IMG/VR virus record: IMGVR_UViG_3300032053_004743
Coordinates: 1-32,458 of that record
Source: a virus
Reading direction: 5' to 3' (one strand)
Length of the DNA: 32,458 nucleotides
Of this stretch, positions 17,987 to 27,262 are shown piece by piece. The translations under genes and the position numbers were made by a program. Position 1 is the stretch's first letter. Each line of letters starts with the position of its first letter. The notes beneath the pieces are model-generated. The model saw only the letters and a list, made by a program, of their open reading frames with translations. It made no database searches and was not told the DNA's origin.

Positions 17987-18588
17987 TGAGCCCCGAGAAT
18001 CGTATCAATCATTTTCTTTTTATTTGCAAATTTATCCATCTTTAAATTAAATCTCCTATTACCAAGCTTAACAAGGTCATCCCTACTCATTTCCATTAAA
18101 TCTTCTTTAGTATACTTAGTATAGGCTATTTTAACAGGCATAGGATCAACTGGTGAATTAGCTTCTCCACGTTTGACTGCCTCAAACTGATCCTGGGCAG
18201 CTAAAACAGCTGATATTTCTAGGTCAGGCTTAGTGGTGTCTTCATGTTGAACGGGTACTACTACCGGTGTTTCTATTACAATCCTACTCCCATCAGCTTG
18301 TAAAAGCTTATCAATATCCACCGGTATATTTCCATCATCACAAACATGAATATGTAAGTATTTATTAGCCACATGTTGAAGAACATCCTTACTAAATTTT
18401 ACTGAAGCATGCGCTCTTTCAAGTGAACCTTGAAAATAGGGCAAAATATCAGCAGACACACCCTTGTCTAAACTTAATACTACCTCCGGACCAACCCTAC
18501 GCATACTGCCATTATTACGTTGGCGTGTTGGATCAAAAAGATCAATCTGTAAAGCTGCCTCAGAAATATTAACCAATTTATATTTCAT
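17983..18588 (-). CDS. Unknown protein with C-terminal SAP/HeH-like motif
   Basis: A 201-residue protein. The N-terminal 100 residues look beta-rich (KYKLVNISEAALQIDLFD). A linker follows, and the last 40 residues (YTKEDLMEMSRDDLVKLGNRR followed by ANKKKMIDTILG) resemble the short two-helix SAP, HeH or Rho-N-type motifs that often bind nucleic acid and are common at the ends of phage virion proteins. It shares the pentapeptide VKIAY, placed just before this motif, with the 1561-residue protein next to it. A strong ribosome site (TAGGAGA) precedes the ATG. The location suggests a head or connector component; the specific role is unknown. Confidence 0.6.
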   Translation of the reverse strand: MKYKLVNISEAALQIDLFDPTRQRNNGSMRRVGPEVVLSLDKGVSADILPYFQGSLERAHASVKFSKDVLQHVANKYLHIHVCDDGNIPVDIDKLLQADGSRIVIETPVVVPVQHEDTTKPDLEISAVLAAQDQFEAVKRGEANSPVDPMPVKIAYTKYTKEDLMEMSRDDLVKLGNRRFNLKMDKFANKKKMIDTILGAQ

Positions 18589-18597
18589 GCTTGTCTC

Positions 18598-21500
18598 CTA
18601 CCGTAAACCATGGATTGGATTAGTATTAATATCGTGGTCTGAATCAGTATAATTTAATGATACCAAGCCCCTTGTATTGGAACAACGAACTTTAATTTGA
18701 GCTACACCAGCGTCTCTATCCATTTCCATAAGTTTTGGTTTACCCATTACACCAAAATCGTGGAAATATTTATCACTTTCAAGACCCTTAATATATGAAA
18801 TGATTTGATGCTGGATGTTTTGAGTACTCATACCTTCAAATTTATCTGGATCCCAGGCCAATTCAATAATGGCATAACCAGCATCTTGAGAAGATGAGGT
18901 TGAATACATACGTGTCACACAAAATCTGGTTTGAGTACGTGATGGCTGCATATTATGTGGAATATAATCCGGATCATCCCGATAAGTTTTATCGGGTTTA
19001 TTATATGCATTCGGACCTGGACCGGCTTTACTAATTCGCTTCATGTATGCACCAGCTTTAACTATTTCCTCGGGAGTCAATTCTTTTTCAATATGACCCA
19101 AAGCGAGTAGTTGTTTATCAAACTCATCTTCAGAGATCAAACCACGTTCACGCTTTTCACCTAATAACCTAGCTAAATATTTCTTAGACTCCTTCATAGT
19201 CTTTGGTGGTCTATTAATAGACATCTCTTGCATGATCTTAATGTCGTCATCAGTAAATTTATCTGAAAATCGTAGGTATTGATCATATAAAGCACCAGCT
19301 TTCGCAGCACCAACATATTCATTATATGCTTCTAACTCGTTACCTTCAAACCCCTCTCCTGGATTAAAATGATTTTCAAACAGGTACTTCATAAGTCTAA
19401 ATCTATCCCATTCGTCACCTTTTTGTTCATCTTCTTCAGATCGTGGTGTCATAATTTCATTAATGGTTCGACCAGCAAATGGTCCTTCCGGCATCTTCCA
19501 CTGAGTGGAATAATATTGAACTTCTTTTTTATATTTATTTTTACTTTCTTCTTGTGTTTCTTTTTTAATTTTAGCTTCCTGCTCTTGTTCAATCTCGATC
19601 TTAGACTTTGGTTTAGCTTTCAGCTCCTGTTCGGTCATCATATCTGGTGCTTTCACACCATGAATTTTTGCAACCCTATCCCGTTCTTTAGCCATTCCTT
19701 CTTCAATAAATTCAGAACGTCGCTCTGGAGCCATACCAACCGATTGTATCCAAAGCTTAGATTTCATGAATTCAAACCAGGTTTGTGGATCATTTCGAGC
19801 CATGAAATTGGCTACATGCTCACCACCCATTTCTCTAATGGCTGTAGTAATAGACATTCCAACTAATGGTCCTTCACCCTTTTCAACCATGTAATTATGA
19901 ATTTCAGATTTAGCCTTTCGAAGAGCTTCTTCTTCTCTACGAGAACGATCCATTTCTATTTCTGTTTTTATTCCTTCTTCAAGATTGGGTGGGCGGGTTG
20001 TACGCTTACTTTCTGGTGGGCGGGTTGTACGTTTAAATTTTTCTTTAGCTCTTTGTAAAGCCTCTAAAGCTTCAGTCTGCTCAATGGGCATTGGTCCTGG
20101 TAAATCACCCTTCACATAAGGTGCTTCTTTACCAATTGCTTCTTCTTGCATCTTCCTCTGTTTAAGAAGATCTGCAGGAGATTGCTGTAAATATTTTTTA
20201 GACCGTTCTACATCCTGCCTAGACTTTGTTCTCGCTTTTTCTCTTTCTTTACGAGCAAGAGCTTGGGCGACTTGTTCCTTAAGCAATTGATTAAATTCTC
20301 TAGTTGGACGAAATTTACCCTTATAATCATAATGACCTAAAGCCGTTATTTTAGCAAATTCCAAAAAAGGTTTAACTAGTTCCGGACGAAAGTCCTTTAT
20401 AAATTGTAAAGCATATGATGGATCAGTGAAAAAAATGTCTTTCAGATTCATTTTATAATATTTAGCATAATGTCCGGTCTTGTCGGGAACACTAAATGGA
20501 ACCCAATCTTCCATTGTTTCCATGAGAGTAGAAACAGATGGATTTGTTCGTTCGGTATGCTCAATAATTTTATTCCATCTATTATATGCTTTACCCCATT
20601 CTTTTTCAGTTAAACCGCTACCTGTTCCACCAGCTTCAAATAGTGGCTTCATATGCTCAGGAAGAGGTCCTGCTGGGAAAATCTTTTCAATAGGTGATTT
20701 CTTTTGATCTTCAAAAGCTTGGTTCATTTTCCATAGTTTACTTTTCTGAACCTTAACTTTAGTATCAAGTTCATCACGTGTTTTTTGTTTAATAACATTT
20801 TTTCTATCGGCGTCGTATTCTTTCTTAGCTTCCTCAAGTTCAGATTCTAATTTTTCTACTTCTTGTTCTGCCGCAATTAACTGATCTTCAGTAACTGTAG
20901 TGGTCACATCTGGGCGTGTCTCTTGTGAAGAAGCTGGCCCTTCTTGTTCTTTTAATAGTTCCTTTTGTCTTTTTTGTTCATTCTTCCAATCTTCTTTAGT
21001 CATGGTGTCAGCCGTTTTAGGCTGTCTTGATTTTAAGAGTTCTTCAACAACTTTAGCATCTTGTTGAGGAACTTGCATTGTAATGTAACCAGATACACCC
21101 TGAGCTGGCTGCTTCATTTTCTCAGTCTGTTGCTCGTGAAATAGCTTACGTTGTTCGTCAAGTTGCTTCCAACGTGGATTCTTCCACCTACTTTCATATC
21201 CATGAATTAATTTCTTAAGTTGTTTATATGCCCGATTAGAGTCATTTATAGCATAGGTAAGAATAAAAGCATTTGCTCTATCATCTAAAGTTCTACTACC
21301 ATATTCATCCTCAATTAAATTCATGATTTGTGGTTTAATTCGGATATAGTCATGAACAATAGTGGTCACTGCCTGTTGAACATCTGGATCCTTCTGTGCT
21401 ATATCAATAGCCCATTTAGTAATATTTTTAAGATCTGGTTTAAGATATTCTCCAGTAGGTTGCTTATTGCCCCAATTGACGGCAATTTTTTCCATGGCAG

Positions 21501-23283
21501 CATCAACCATATCTAATGCCGACATGTGTTTAAACATCTCTACTTGTTGTAATCGCTTCTTAGCTTCGTCTTTGGACTTATATGTACCACCACTCCATTT
21601 TGGATTTTTTTCACTTTTTACTTCATACTCACCACTGTCCGTCTTCTTAATATAGGCGGTATAATCACTAGCAACCCGTGAAGCAGTTTTCTTGGGTGCT
21701 TTAGATGGTTGAACAGGCTTTAACATTTGCTCGCCATACCAACCATCATCAAACATACTACCACCCCAATAATTTGTCCAATACTCAATCATAAAACTGT
21801 CTGCTTCTGGGTGGTATTTTTGGGCTGTTTTATGTTCCTTACGAGGAATATCACGTGTAAAAGCCTTACCATAATCCTTCAAATAACCAGACCAATATTT
21901 CTTAGCAGTGTCATCAATCGCTAATTTGGTAAGACGTGCATCAAATTCAGCCTGTGCCTCTGCGGTATATCCACCATGTGTACTCAATACTGTATCAGCC
22001 TCAGCCATACAAGCTGTAAAACCTGAAACATAATTACTTGCTGTTAACCCAAATCCATATTCTTGTGCGGCTTGTGGACCAGTTGGACCAACTAACATAA
22101 CCAATGGTAGATTGCCCTCTGAATCAACCTGAATAAACCCACGCAACGGCTTTGCATCTGTGGATGCCTCTGTTACAATTGCACCACTGCGTGAGATAAA
22201 AAGATCTAATAATTCATCATCATTCTTCTTGCTAAGTGAGAATGATAATCTAACTACTCGATTCTCACCGTCACCAGCCATTTCATTTTCTTGTGGAATA
22301 GCATAAAATTCAGGATTGCTATTATTAAAACGAGTTAATACCCACCGCGCTGCACGAACAAGATCATTATATTGATCACCAGCACCTGGTTGACCTAACT
22401 GAGCCTCTTTAGAAACATCCTTGGACAACAAAACATCGTCAAGGGATATGGTTTGAGAAGCATTCTTATAATATTCAGGCTCTTTAATTAAATTTTCATA
22501 AGCAATATCTGTGGCCTTAACTGGATCGCCAGTAGCCTTCATCTCAACAGTTGCACCTGCAAGTAGAGTATCGTAATCAATTTCAGTTTCAGCTTCTGGT
22601 TCTGCAATAACATCTACTTCAGCATACACATCAGAAGCAGCAATTATTCCAGTTCCTTCAATCTCTTCACTAGATAATGCACGACCACGCTCACCAGGCA
22701 TTTTTGGTGCTGAGCTTTGTGGCTTAACATCTTCAGCAGCTTGTTTTGTCTGGTCAATCTTAAATACTAAATCCATTATTTGATCACCCCTAACAACTGC
22801 ATCAAGTAGGGGTAGCTCTGGGAAATGCTCTGATGCCCAGAATTTTAATTGATCATCGTTGGGTTGATGCCCAGCATAAGCAATCTTAACAACATGAATA
22901 CCCGAAACTGTATTTTCATTAAGTAGCTTAATTTGTGGTGCCACTTCACGCTTCATCGCTTCTCTAACTTTATCAGAGTCAGGTGTTACCTTAGAAAAGC
23001 GCTTAATTGGAAGTAAGTATGACTCACCAGGCTGGATATCAACAATATAATCTTCACCACTTTTTGAAGCAATAACACCACGATAATTTGTTCCATCTGG
23101 GGTCGTAAATTCAACTTGAGTCCCGGCTGGATATGGATCATCTTCAGCAGGTGGTTTACGACATCCAATTAGATCAGAGGCGTGCTTAATAGACCAAGCA
23201 TCCTTATTAGCAATGCCAATGAAATCATCTTTGCTATATTGCTTATCAGGACTTGACTTTGAAAGAAAATTATCGACAATCAT
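18598..23283 (-). CDS. Very large unknown virion-module protein (1561 aa)
   Basis: This is the largest intact single reading frame in the window. Order of visible parts: an SH3-like module at about 48-95 (YPAGTQVEFTTPDGTNYRG); a segment with FWASEHFPELPLLDAVV near 160; an acidic linker; a compact alpha/beta region at about 300-440 (RWVLTRFNNSNPEFYAIP); a YWSGYL segment at about 450-482 that recurs in the small gene at 26948-27253; a KWSGGTYKSKDEAKKRL segment near 570; a long Lys/Glu coiled coil at about 750-860; a KRTTRPP duplication near 1085-1100; and a C-terminal beta-rich domain (about 1440-1561). A good ribosome site (AGGGAGA) precedes the ATG. No enzyme motif was found. The size and modular build would suit a packaged or tape-measure-like protein, but there is no membrane-spanning region of the kind many tape measures have. 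Confidence 0.6.
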   Translation of the reverse strand: MIVDNFLSKSSPDKQYSKDDFIGIANKDAWSIKHASDLIGCRKPPAEDDPYPAGTQVEFTTPDGTNYRGVIASKSGEDYIVDIQPGESYLLPIKRFSKVTPDSDKVREAMKREVAPQIKLLNENTVSGIHVVKIAYAGHQPNDDQLKFWASEHFPELPLLDAVVRGDQIMDLVFKIDQTKQAAEDVKPQSSAPKMPGERGRALSSEEIEGTGIIAASDVYAEVDVIAEPEAETEIDYDTLLAGATVEMKATGDPVKATDIAYENLIKEPEYYKNASQTISLDDVLLSKDVSKEAQLGQPGAGDQYNDLVRAARWVLTRFNNSNPEFYAIPQENEMAGDGENRVVRLSFSLSKKNDDELLDLFISRSGAIVTEASTDAKPLRGFIQVDSEGNLPLVMLVGPTGPQAAQEYGFGLTASNYVSGFTACMAEADTVLSTHGGYTAEAQAEFDARLTKLAIDDTAKKYWSGYLKDYGKAFTRDIPRKEHKTAQKYHPEADSFMIEYWTNYWGGSMFDDGWYGEQMLKPVQPSKAPKKTASRVASDYTAYIKKTDSGEYEVKSEKNPKWSGGTYKSKDEAKKRLQQVEMFKHMSALDMVDAAMEKIAVNWGNKQPTGEYLKPDLKNITKWAIDIAQKDPDVQQAVTTIVHDYIRIKPQIMNLIEDEYGSRTLDDRANAFILTYAINDSNRAYKQLKKLIHGYESRWKNPRWKQLDEQRKLFHEQQTEKMKQPAQGVSGYITMQVPQQDAKVVEELLKSRQPKTADTMTKEDWKNEQKRQKELLKEQEGPASSQETRPDVTTTVTEDQLIAAEQEVEKLESELEEAKKEYDADRKNVIKQKTRDELDTKVKVQKSKLWKMNQAFEDQKKSPIEKIFPAGPLPEHMKPLFEAGGTGSGLTEKEWGKAYNRWNKIIEHTERTNPSVSTLMETMEDWVPFSVPDKTGHYAKYYKMNLKDIFFTDPSYALQFIKDFRPELVKPFLEFAKITALGHYDYKGKFRPTREFNQLLKEQVAQALARKEREKARTKSRQDVERSKKYLQQSPADLLKQRKMQEEAIGKEAPYVKGDLPGPMPIEQTEALEALQRAKEKFKRTTRPPESKRTTRPPNLEEGIKTEIEMDRSRREEEALRKAKSEIHNYMVEKGEGPLVGMSITTAIREMGGEHVANFMARNDPQTWFEFMKSKLWIQSVGMAPERRSEFIEEGMAKERDRVAKIHGVKAPDMMTEQELKAKPKSKIEIEQEQEAKIKKETQEESKNKYKKEVQYYSTQWKMPEGPFAGRTINEIMTPRSEEDEQKGDEWDRFRLMKYLFENHFNPGEGFEGNELEAYNEYVGAAKAGALYDQYLRFSDKFTDDDIKIMQEMSINRPPKTMKESKKYLARLLGEKRERGLISEDEFDKQLLALGHIEKELTPEEIVKAGAYMKRISKAGPGPNAYNKPDKTYRDDPDYIPHNMQPSRTQTRFCVTRMYSTSSSQDAGYAIIELAWDPDKFEGMSTQNIQHQIISYIKGLESDKYFHDFGVMGKPKLMEMDRDAGVAQIKVRCSNTRGLVSLNYTDSDHDINTNPIHGLR

Positions 23284-23301
23284 AGCTATCTCCCTGAGGA
23301 G

Positions 23302-26300
23302 TTATGCTGGTGACTTAGTAAAGGTATTCCAAAAATTTGCAGCTTGCATCTGTTGCATTGGCTGAGCTGGCTGAGTTGGCTTCTTGGGAGCAACTGCTGT
23401 TGGTGTTTCTTTTTGAAATACTGAATATACTTGCTTATAATAATTAGGATTAGAGAACATCGCTGACATTACTTGAGCAACCTCTGGGCTAATTGCGGGA
23501 TTTTCCTTCTTCAAGGTATCAAACCACTTAATATGCTGACCACCAGAACCTTGTGTTGCGGTCTCTTCCGCAGAAGCAAGAAGTTGTGAGGCCTTCTCAT
23601 CTGTCTTAGACATTTCAATCAACTTTTGAGCATGTGGCTGTAAGCTCTTATATTTGTCCCAATCAGCAGCCTCTTTCATAAAAGCAGACCGTTGATTACC
23701 ATAAGCCGCTGCACTTTCACTATCCCACTTCTTAGTGGTTGTATTGTCCCCTGTATCAGAGTCGTCACCAAGGTCTGTTGATGGTAACTTTACCCCCTTC
23801 TGATCTGTAATCGGATGCTGGGCTTGTGGCTTACCTGCTCCAAATGAACCTGGGTCTTTGCTATCGGTCTCTGGACCTAACTTTGGATCACTAAATTTAC
23901 CTTGTGGCTTTATCTGAGTCTTAATCTTACCAGGTAATGGAAGTAGATCTTCTTGGTCTGAATCTTTGCCAAGACCCTCAGCCTTTACCCAATCTTCTTG
24001 TTGAGTGTTAATCTTCTTTGGAGTAGGCACATCAGCCTGTTTTTTACCAGCCACAACTGGCATTTCCTCAGGCTCTGGATTAGTTTGTTCAATCTCGGGT
24101 GTTAAGGCTAATTCATTATCAAGTTGGGCAAAATCATCTGCCCCACCACCAAACACTTCATTAGCAATCTTAACCACTAACTCTTGATCAAACTCATATC
24201 CTACTTGATTACCCTCTTCATCCTTTTTTCCTTCACCATAGTCTTTCTTGAACTGAGCAATGGCATCAACTGCCTTCATACCCGTATTTTTATAATGTTC
24301 CATGGCTGAACGAATTACTTTATCATCAGCCATTTTTAGATTGCTGGCTGGTGAAATTGCTGATTCAGTAGGCATTGCCGATTCATTGGGCATACCTGGC
24401 TCAACAGCTGACATTGGTTCTGATAAACCAACATCTTGAGCAAGTGGCTTAAATCCGGCCTGTCTCATAAAATCCCAAACTTCTGCAAGTTTTTCATTGG
24501 TTGGGTTAATTGCGTACGCTTCAGCATAACAACCAGCCACACCAACTTCATTCGTCCCAAGCAGTTCAGCAGCCTTGGCGAATTTATCACCAAAATCACC
24601 CTGTAAGTCTACAGGAGTGACTGCAACAAGTACTGCTTCTTCAACAGCAACACCACTATTCAATGCAGCAGTAACTACCTTAGATGGTAAAATAACTCCA
24701 CACTTATCACAGGTTAGATCTTCAGCTGTTTTTGGCATTTCGTAGCTGTTCACTTCTGAACAGCCAGGGCAATTTAACCTTAAACCTTCACGAATAAAGA
24801 ACACAGGAGCCGGTGGCTCACCAGCTGGATGCTTTGATGTACTAGCTAAATAAATAAAATCAGCAATTGCACCATCAAGGTCCAACATCGCATACTTTTT
24901 GCTACCTGTCTTGGTAGTAATATTAATATAGTCATCACCAGCAATCTTGATTGAGTACCCTGCTGATTTAAACTCAGCACCACTAAGCAATGTCTTCTCT
25001 ATTTGTTCCTTATTTATTTCAGCAAACTTTGGCTTTTTGTCTTCTTTTTTGTCGTCCTTCTTTTTATCCTTGGGCTGTTTCTTAAATTTTTCAAGGAAAG
25101 CCGGAAGCTTACCGGCTTCTTTATCAATAGCCGCCTGAACAGTCTGTTTAAGTTCATCAACTGAACCAAGCCACCAAGCGGGTGACTTATTCATACCTTG
25201 AACAGTTTTAAGAGATTGTTCAGCAAATTCAATTGTATGAATTGGGAAATGTGCTGCACTGTCATCTACAAATGGGTGTGTTGGTTCAATAGCAGCTTTC
25301 ATTTTAGCACGAGCTTGAGCTAATTCCTTTTCTTTAGTAAGAACCTCAAGACCCTGATCTTCATCAAGTTTCAATTGTGGATCTTGTTGCTCATTTACAG
25401 TCGGCTCAAATTCCACACATGCTGGTTTATCTGATGCACTCTTAATTGTATTCCACTTCTTACCAGGCTGATCCAACGACTTCCACATCGCATCACCAGT
25501 TTGTGCGGCTTGCTTAACCATTTCGTCTTCAACACTAGCGTTAATTGGTAACATACCAGTACCATCTACACCCATTTCACATTCCTTATCAGGTTCAACT
25601 TTAATTTCCGGTTCAGCCTTGATTTCTGGTTCTTCAGTAGCATACTTCTGTAAACGGCTGGCAACACGAGATGCAATGTCCTTACCAGTAATTCGTCGGC
25701 TGTGATGTTCCATACCCTTGAGTTTATCTGCTACATCTTGAACTTCTGTAGCAATGTCCTCAAGCTGACTAGCAGCTTCTGCCTCTTCACCCTCTTCTTG
25801 CTTGTGAATGGGGCTGAGGTCTGATGTGTCCTCAGCAGTAACTGTCGGAGGAGTAGCAACAGCTGGTACTGGACCAGCCTGAGCTTTACGATTTACCAAC
25901 GCACGAATAAACGAGCGTGCTCGAATGCTCTTAAGATCGTCTCCCTGTAGACCATTATGAACCACAGCAAGATCAAAATCTTGTTGAGTTTCAATCTGGG
26001 CAGCAATACGAGTTAATTTCGCAACAGCTAGATTCTTGAATGACACCTTAGGAATCTCAGCGTCAATCACTTGACTAACTACTGACCTGGGTGATTCAAC
26101 TTGATAGTGATCACGAAGATGTGACAATGCGCCGGCACTAAGCGACCCCATAGGATCCTTATGCCACAAACGCTCCAAATGTAGTGCCATTTTACGCAGA
26201 CCAATATCACCTACGTTCATACGCGACGCGTTTTTAACAACTGTAAAAGCGTCAAAACGAGTCACAATTGGCGTATCATCTGGTAAGGCAGCATTCTTAA

Positions 26301-26511
26301 GGATTTCATCTACCTTATTGCGTGCAATCTGAAGTACCGGTTGTGCAATGGCAGATGCATGTCGCCGCTGTGCCATACGAGTTTCAGTTTCACGTTTATC
26401 GTGTAGTTTAATCAACCAATCCGCGTTGGCCGCTAATGGCCCACCTGCAGAAACTTGATCAACCATCATCTTTCCCTTGCTAAGACTCTTCAATGCTTTA
26501 CGGGTCTGCAT
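23302..26511 (-). CDS. Large unknown virion-module protein with zinc ribbon
   Basis: A 1069-residue protein. I place the start at the ATG at 26511 (MQTRKALKSLSKGK), because AGGGAG lies 7 bases upstream; the longer frame would begin at 26538 inside the preceding gene. The first 250 residues are helical and basic. Then come Glu-rich linkers, a beta-rich region around 520-570, a zinc ribbon near 576-606 (CPGC and CDKC), a helical region with a LGTNEVGVAGCYAEAYAINP stretch, disordered Pro/Asp linkers (about 830-950), and a C-terminal helical domain ending in a Gln/Pro-rich tail. No family recognised. It may be a head scaffold-like or packaged protein. Its many KxA tripeptides at domain edges are shared with neighbouring proteins. 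Confidence 0.6.
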   Translation of the reverse strand: MQTRKALKSLSKGKMMVDQVSAGGPLAANADWLIKLHDKRETETRMAQRRHASAIAQPVLQIARNKVDEILKNAALPDDTPIVTRFDAFTVVKNASRMNVGDIGLRKMALHLERLWHKDPMGSLSAGALSHLRDHYQVESPRSVVSQVIDAEIPKVSFKNLAVAKLTRIAAQIETQQDFDLAVVHNGLQGDDLKSIRARSFIRALVNRKAQAGPVPAVATPPTVTAEDTSDLSPIHKQEEGEEAEAASQLEDIATEVQDVADKLKGMEHHSRRITGKDIASRVASRLQKYATEEPEIKAEPEIKVEPDKECEMGVDGTGMLPINASVEDEMVKQAAQTGDAMWKSLDQPGKKWNTIKSASDKPACVEFEPTVNEQQDPQLKLDEDQGLEVLTKEKELAQARAKMKAAIEPTHPFVDDSAAHFPIHTIEFAEQSLKTVQGMNKSPAWWLGSVDELKQTVQAAIDKEAGKLPAFLEKFKKQPKDKKKDDKKEDKKPKFAEINKEQIEKTLLSGAEFKSAGYSIKIAGDDYINITTKTGSKKYAMLDLDGAIADFIYLASTSKHPAGEPPAPVFFIREGLRLNCPGCSEVNSYEMPKTAEDLTCDKCGVILPSKVVTAALNSGVAVEEAVLVAVTPVDLQGDFGDKFAKAAELLGTNEVGVAGCYAEAYAINPTNEKLAEVWDFMRQAGFKPLAQDVGLSEPMSAVEPGMPNESAMPTESAISPASNLKMADDKVIRSAMEHYKNTGMKAVDAIAQFKKDYGEGKKDEEGNQVGYEFDQELVVKIANEVFGGGADDFAQLDNELALTPEIEQTNPEPEEMPVVAGKKQADVPTPKKINTQQEDWVKAEGLGKDSDQEDLLPLPGKIKTQIKPQGKFSDPKLGPETDSKDPGSFGAGKPQAQHPITDQKGVKLPSTDLGDDSDTGDNTTTKKWDSESAAAYGNQRSAFMKEAADWDKYKSLQPHAQKLIEMSKTDEKASQLLASAEETATQGSGGQHIKWFDTLKKENPAISPEVAQVMSAMFSNPNYYKQVYSVFQKETPTAVAPKKPTQPAQPMQQMQAANFWNTFTKSPA

Positions 26512-26522
26512 TTTGCTTCTCC

Positions 26523-26948
26523 CTACTGAACAAAACATTCAGATAGTTTAGTTTTATATCTAAATCCATGTTTGACTTCGAAACCAGTACATGAACCTAT
26601 AATACACATTCCTAATATATTACTCCATTTACTACAACCAGGACATTGATCTGAACCAGGATGATATATTTGAATTGTTGATACTTTTTCTTGAGCTAAT
26701 GAGTCAATAAAGTCCGAAACACCGGCACGTTTCAAAATTTCATATGATTTCTGTACAAGCATAAAAACAGATTCCACACCACCTTTATCAGGATGAGATA
26801 TGGATACCATCTCTTTATACTTCTTTTTAATGTCGTTATGAAACTCTTGAAATAGAACTTCAACTGGTTTGGTCACAGACCAAATTTCAGCATGTGCCTT
26901 AACCATTGGCCAAATACCAAGGTTTATGCTAGCTTCATAAACATTCAT
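26523..26948 (-). CDS. Small J-domain (DnaJ-like) protein with C-terminal Cys cluster
   Basis: A 141-residue protein. Residues about 30-80 form a J domain: helix II (FHNDIKKKYKEMVSIS), the HPD motif at 52-54 within HPDKGG, then helix III (VFMLVQKSYEILKRAG). The HPD tripeptide is what stimulates the ATPase of DnaK/Hsp70. The C-terminal part has C102, C105, C115 and C120 (CPGC...C....C), probably a zinc site. The gene overlaps the previous stop by one base (TAATG) and ends 11 bases before the next start. It could recruit host DnaK to fold or assemble the giant neighbouring proteins; that role is inferred. The J-domain call rests on the motif and the helix pattern. Confidence 0.8.
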   Translation of the reverse strand: MNVYEASINLGIWPMVKAHAEIWSVTKPVEVLFQEFHNDIKKKYKEMVSISHPDKGGVESVFMLVQKSYEILKRAGVSDFIDSLAQEKVSTIQIYHPGSDQCPGCSKWSNILGMCIIGSCTGFEVKHGFRYKTKLSECFVQ

Positions 26949-27253
26949 TAACTAATTCTGGTCGTATCAAACGACTTCAACTCACCATCACCATTAAACT
27001 CGGCGGTGATAAGGATCCTAGCATCCCGATTATCAACCTTACCAGTGAATGCTGCTTCCAAAGATAGTGTACCATCTTTAGCAGCTTCATGGGCCAATGG
27101 CTTAAGAGTACCTTCAAGTGTGGTGGCTTGAATCTCACGCTTTAAGGCAGCCTTAATTCGTCGTGGAATTTCTCTTACCCACATTTCTCCGAGCTGGCCT
27201 AAATAACCAGACCAATAAGCTTTCGCAGTAGCATCAACGGCTTTCTTTTCCAT
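26948..27253 (-). CDS. Small paralogue of a segment of the 1561-aa protein
   Basis: A 101-residue protein of unknown function. Its first 32 residues (including DATAKAYWSGYLGQLGEMW and REIPRR) clearly match residues about 450-482 of the large protein at 18598-23283 (DDTAKKYWSGYLKDYGKAF and RDIPRK). The remainder is helical followed by beta strands (GTLSLEAAFTGKVDNRDARI). The ribosome site AGGAGA lies 6 bases before the ATG and overlaps the preceding gene's stop region. Because the same module appears alone and embedded, it probably binds a common partner or symmetric site on the virion, or is an assembly peptide; this is inference. Confidence 0.65.
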   Translation of the reverse strand: MEKKAVDATAKAYWSGYLGQLGEMWVREIPRRIKAALKREIQATTLEGTLKPLAHEAAKDGTLSLEAAFTGKVDNRDARILITAEFNGDGELKSFDTTRIS

Positions 27254-27262
27254 TTTTATCTC

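Noticed and set aside
26512-26538. Longer N-terminus (MFCSVGRSK) for the 1069-residue protein
   Set aside because: It overlaps the J-protein stop, whereas AGGGAG is ideally placed for the ATG at 26511.
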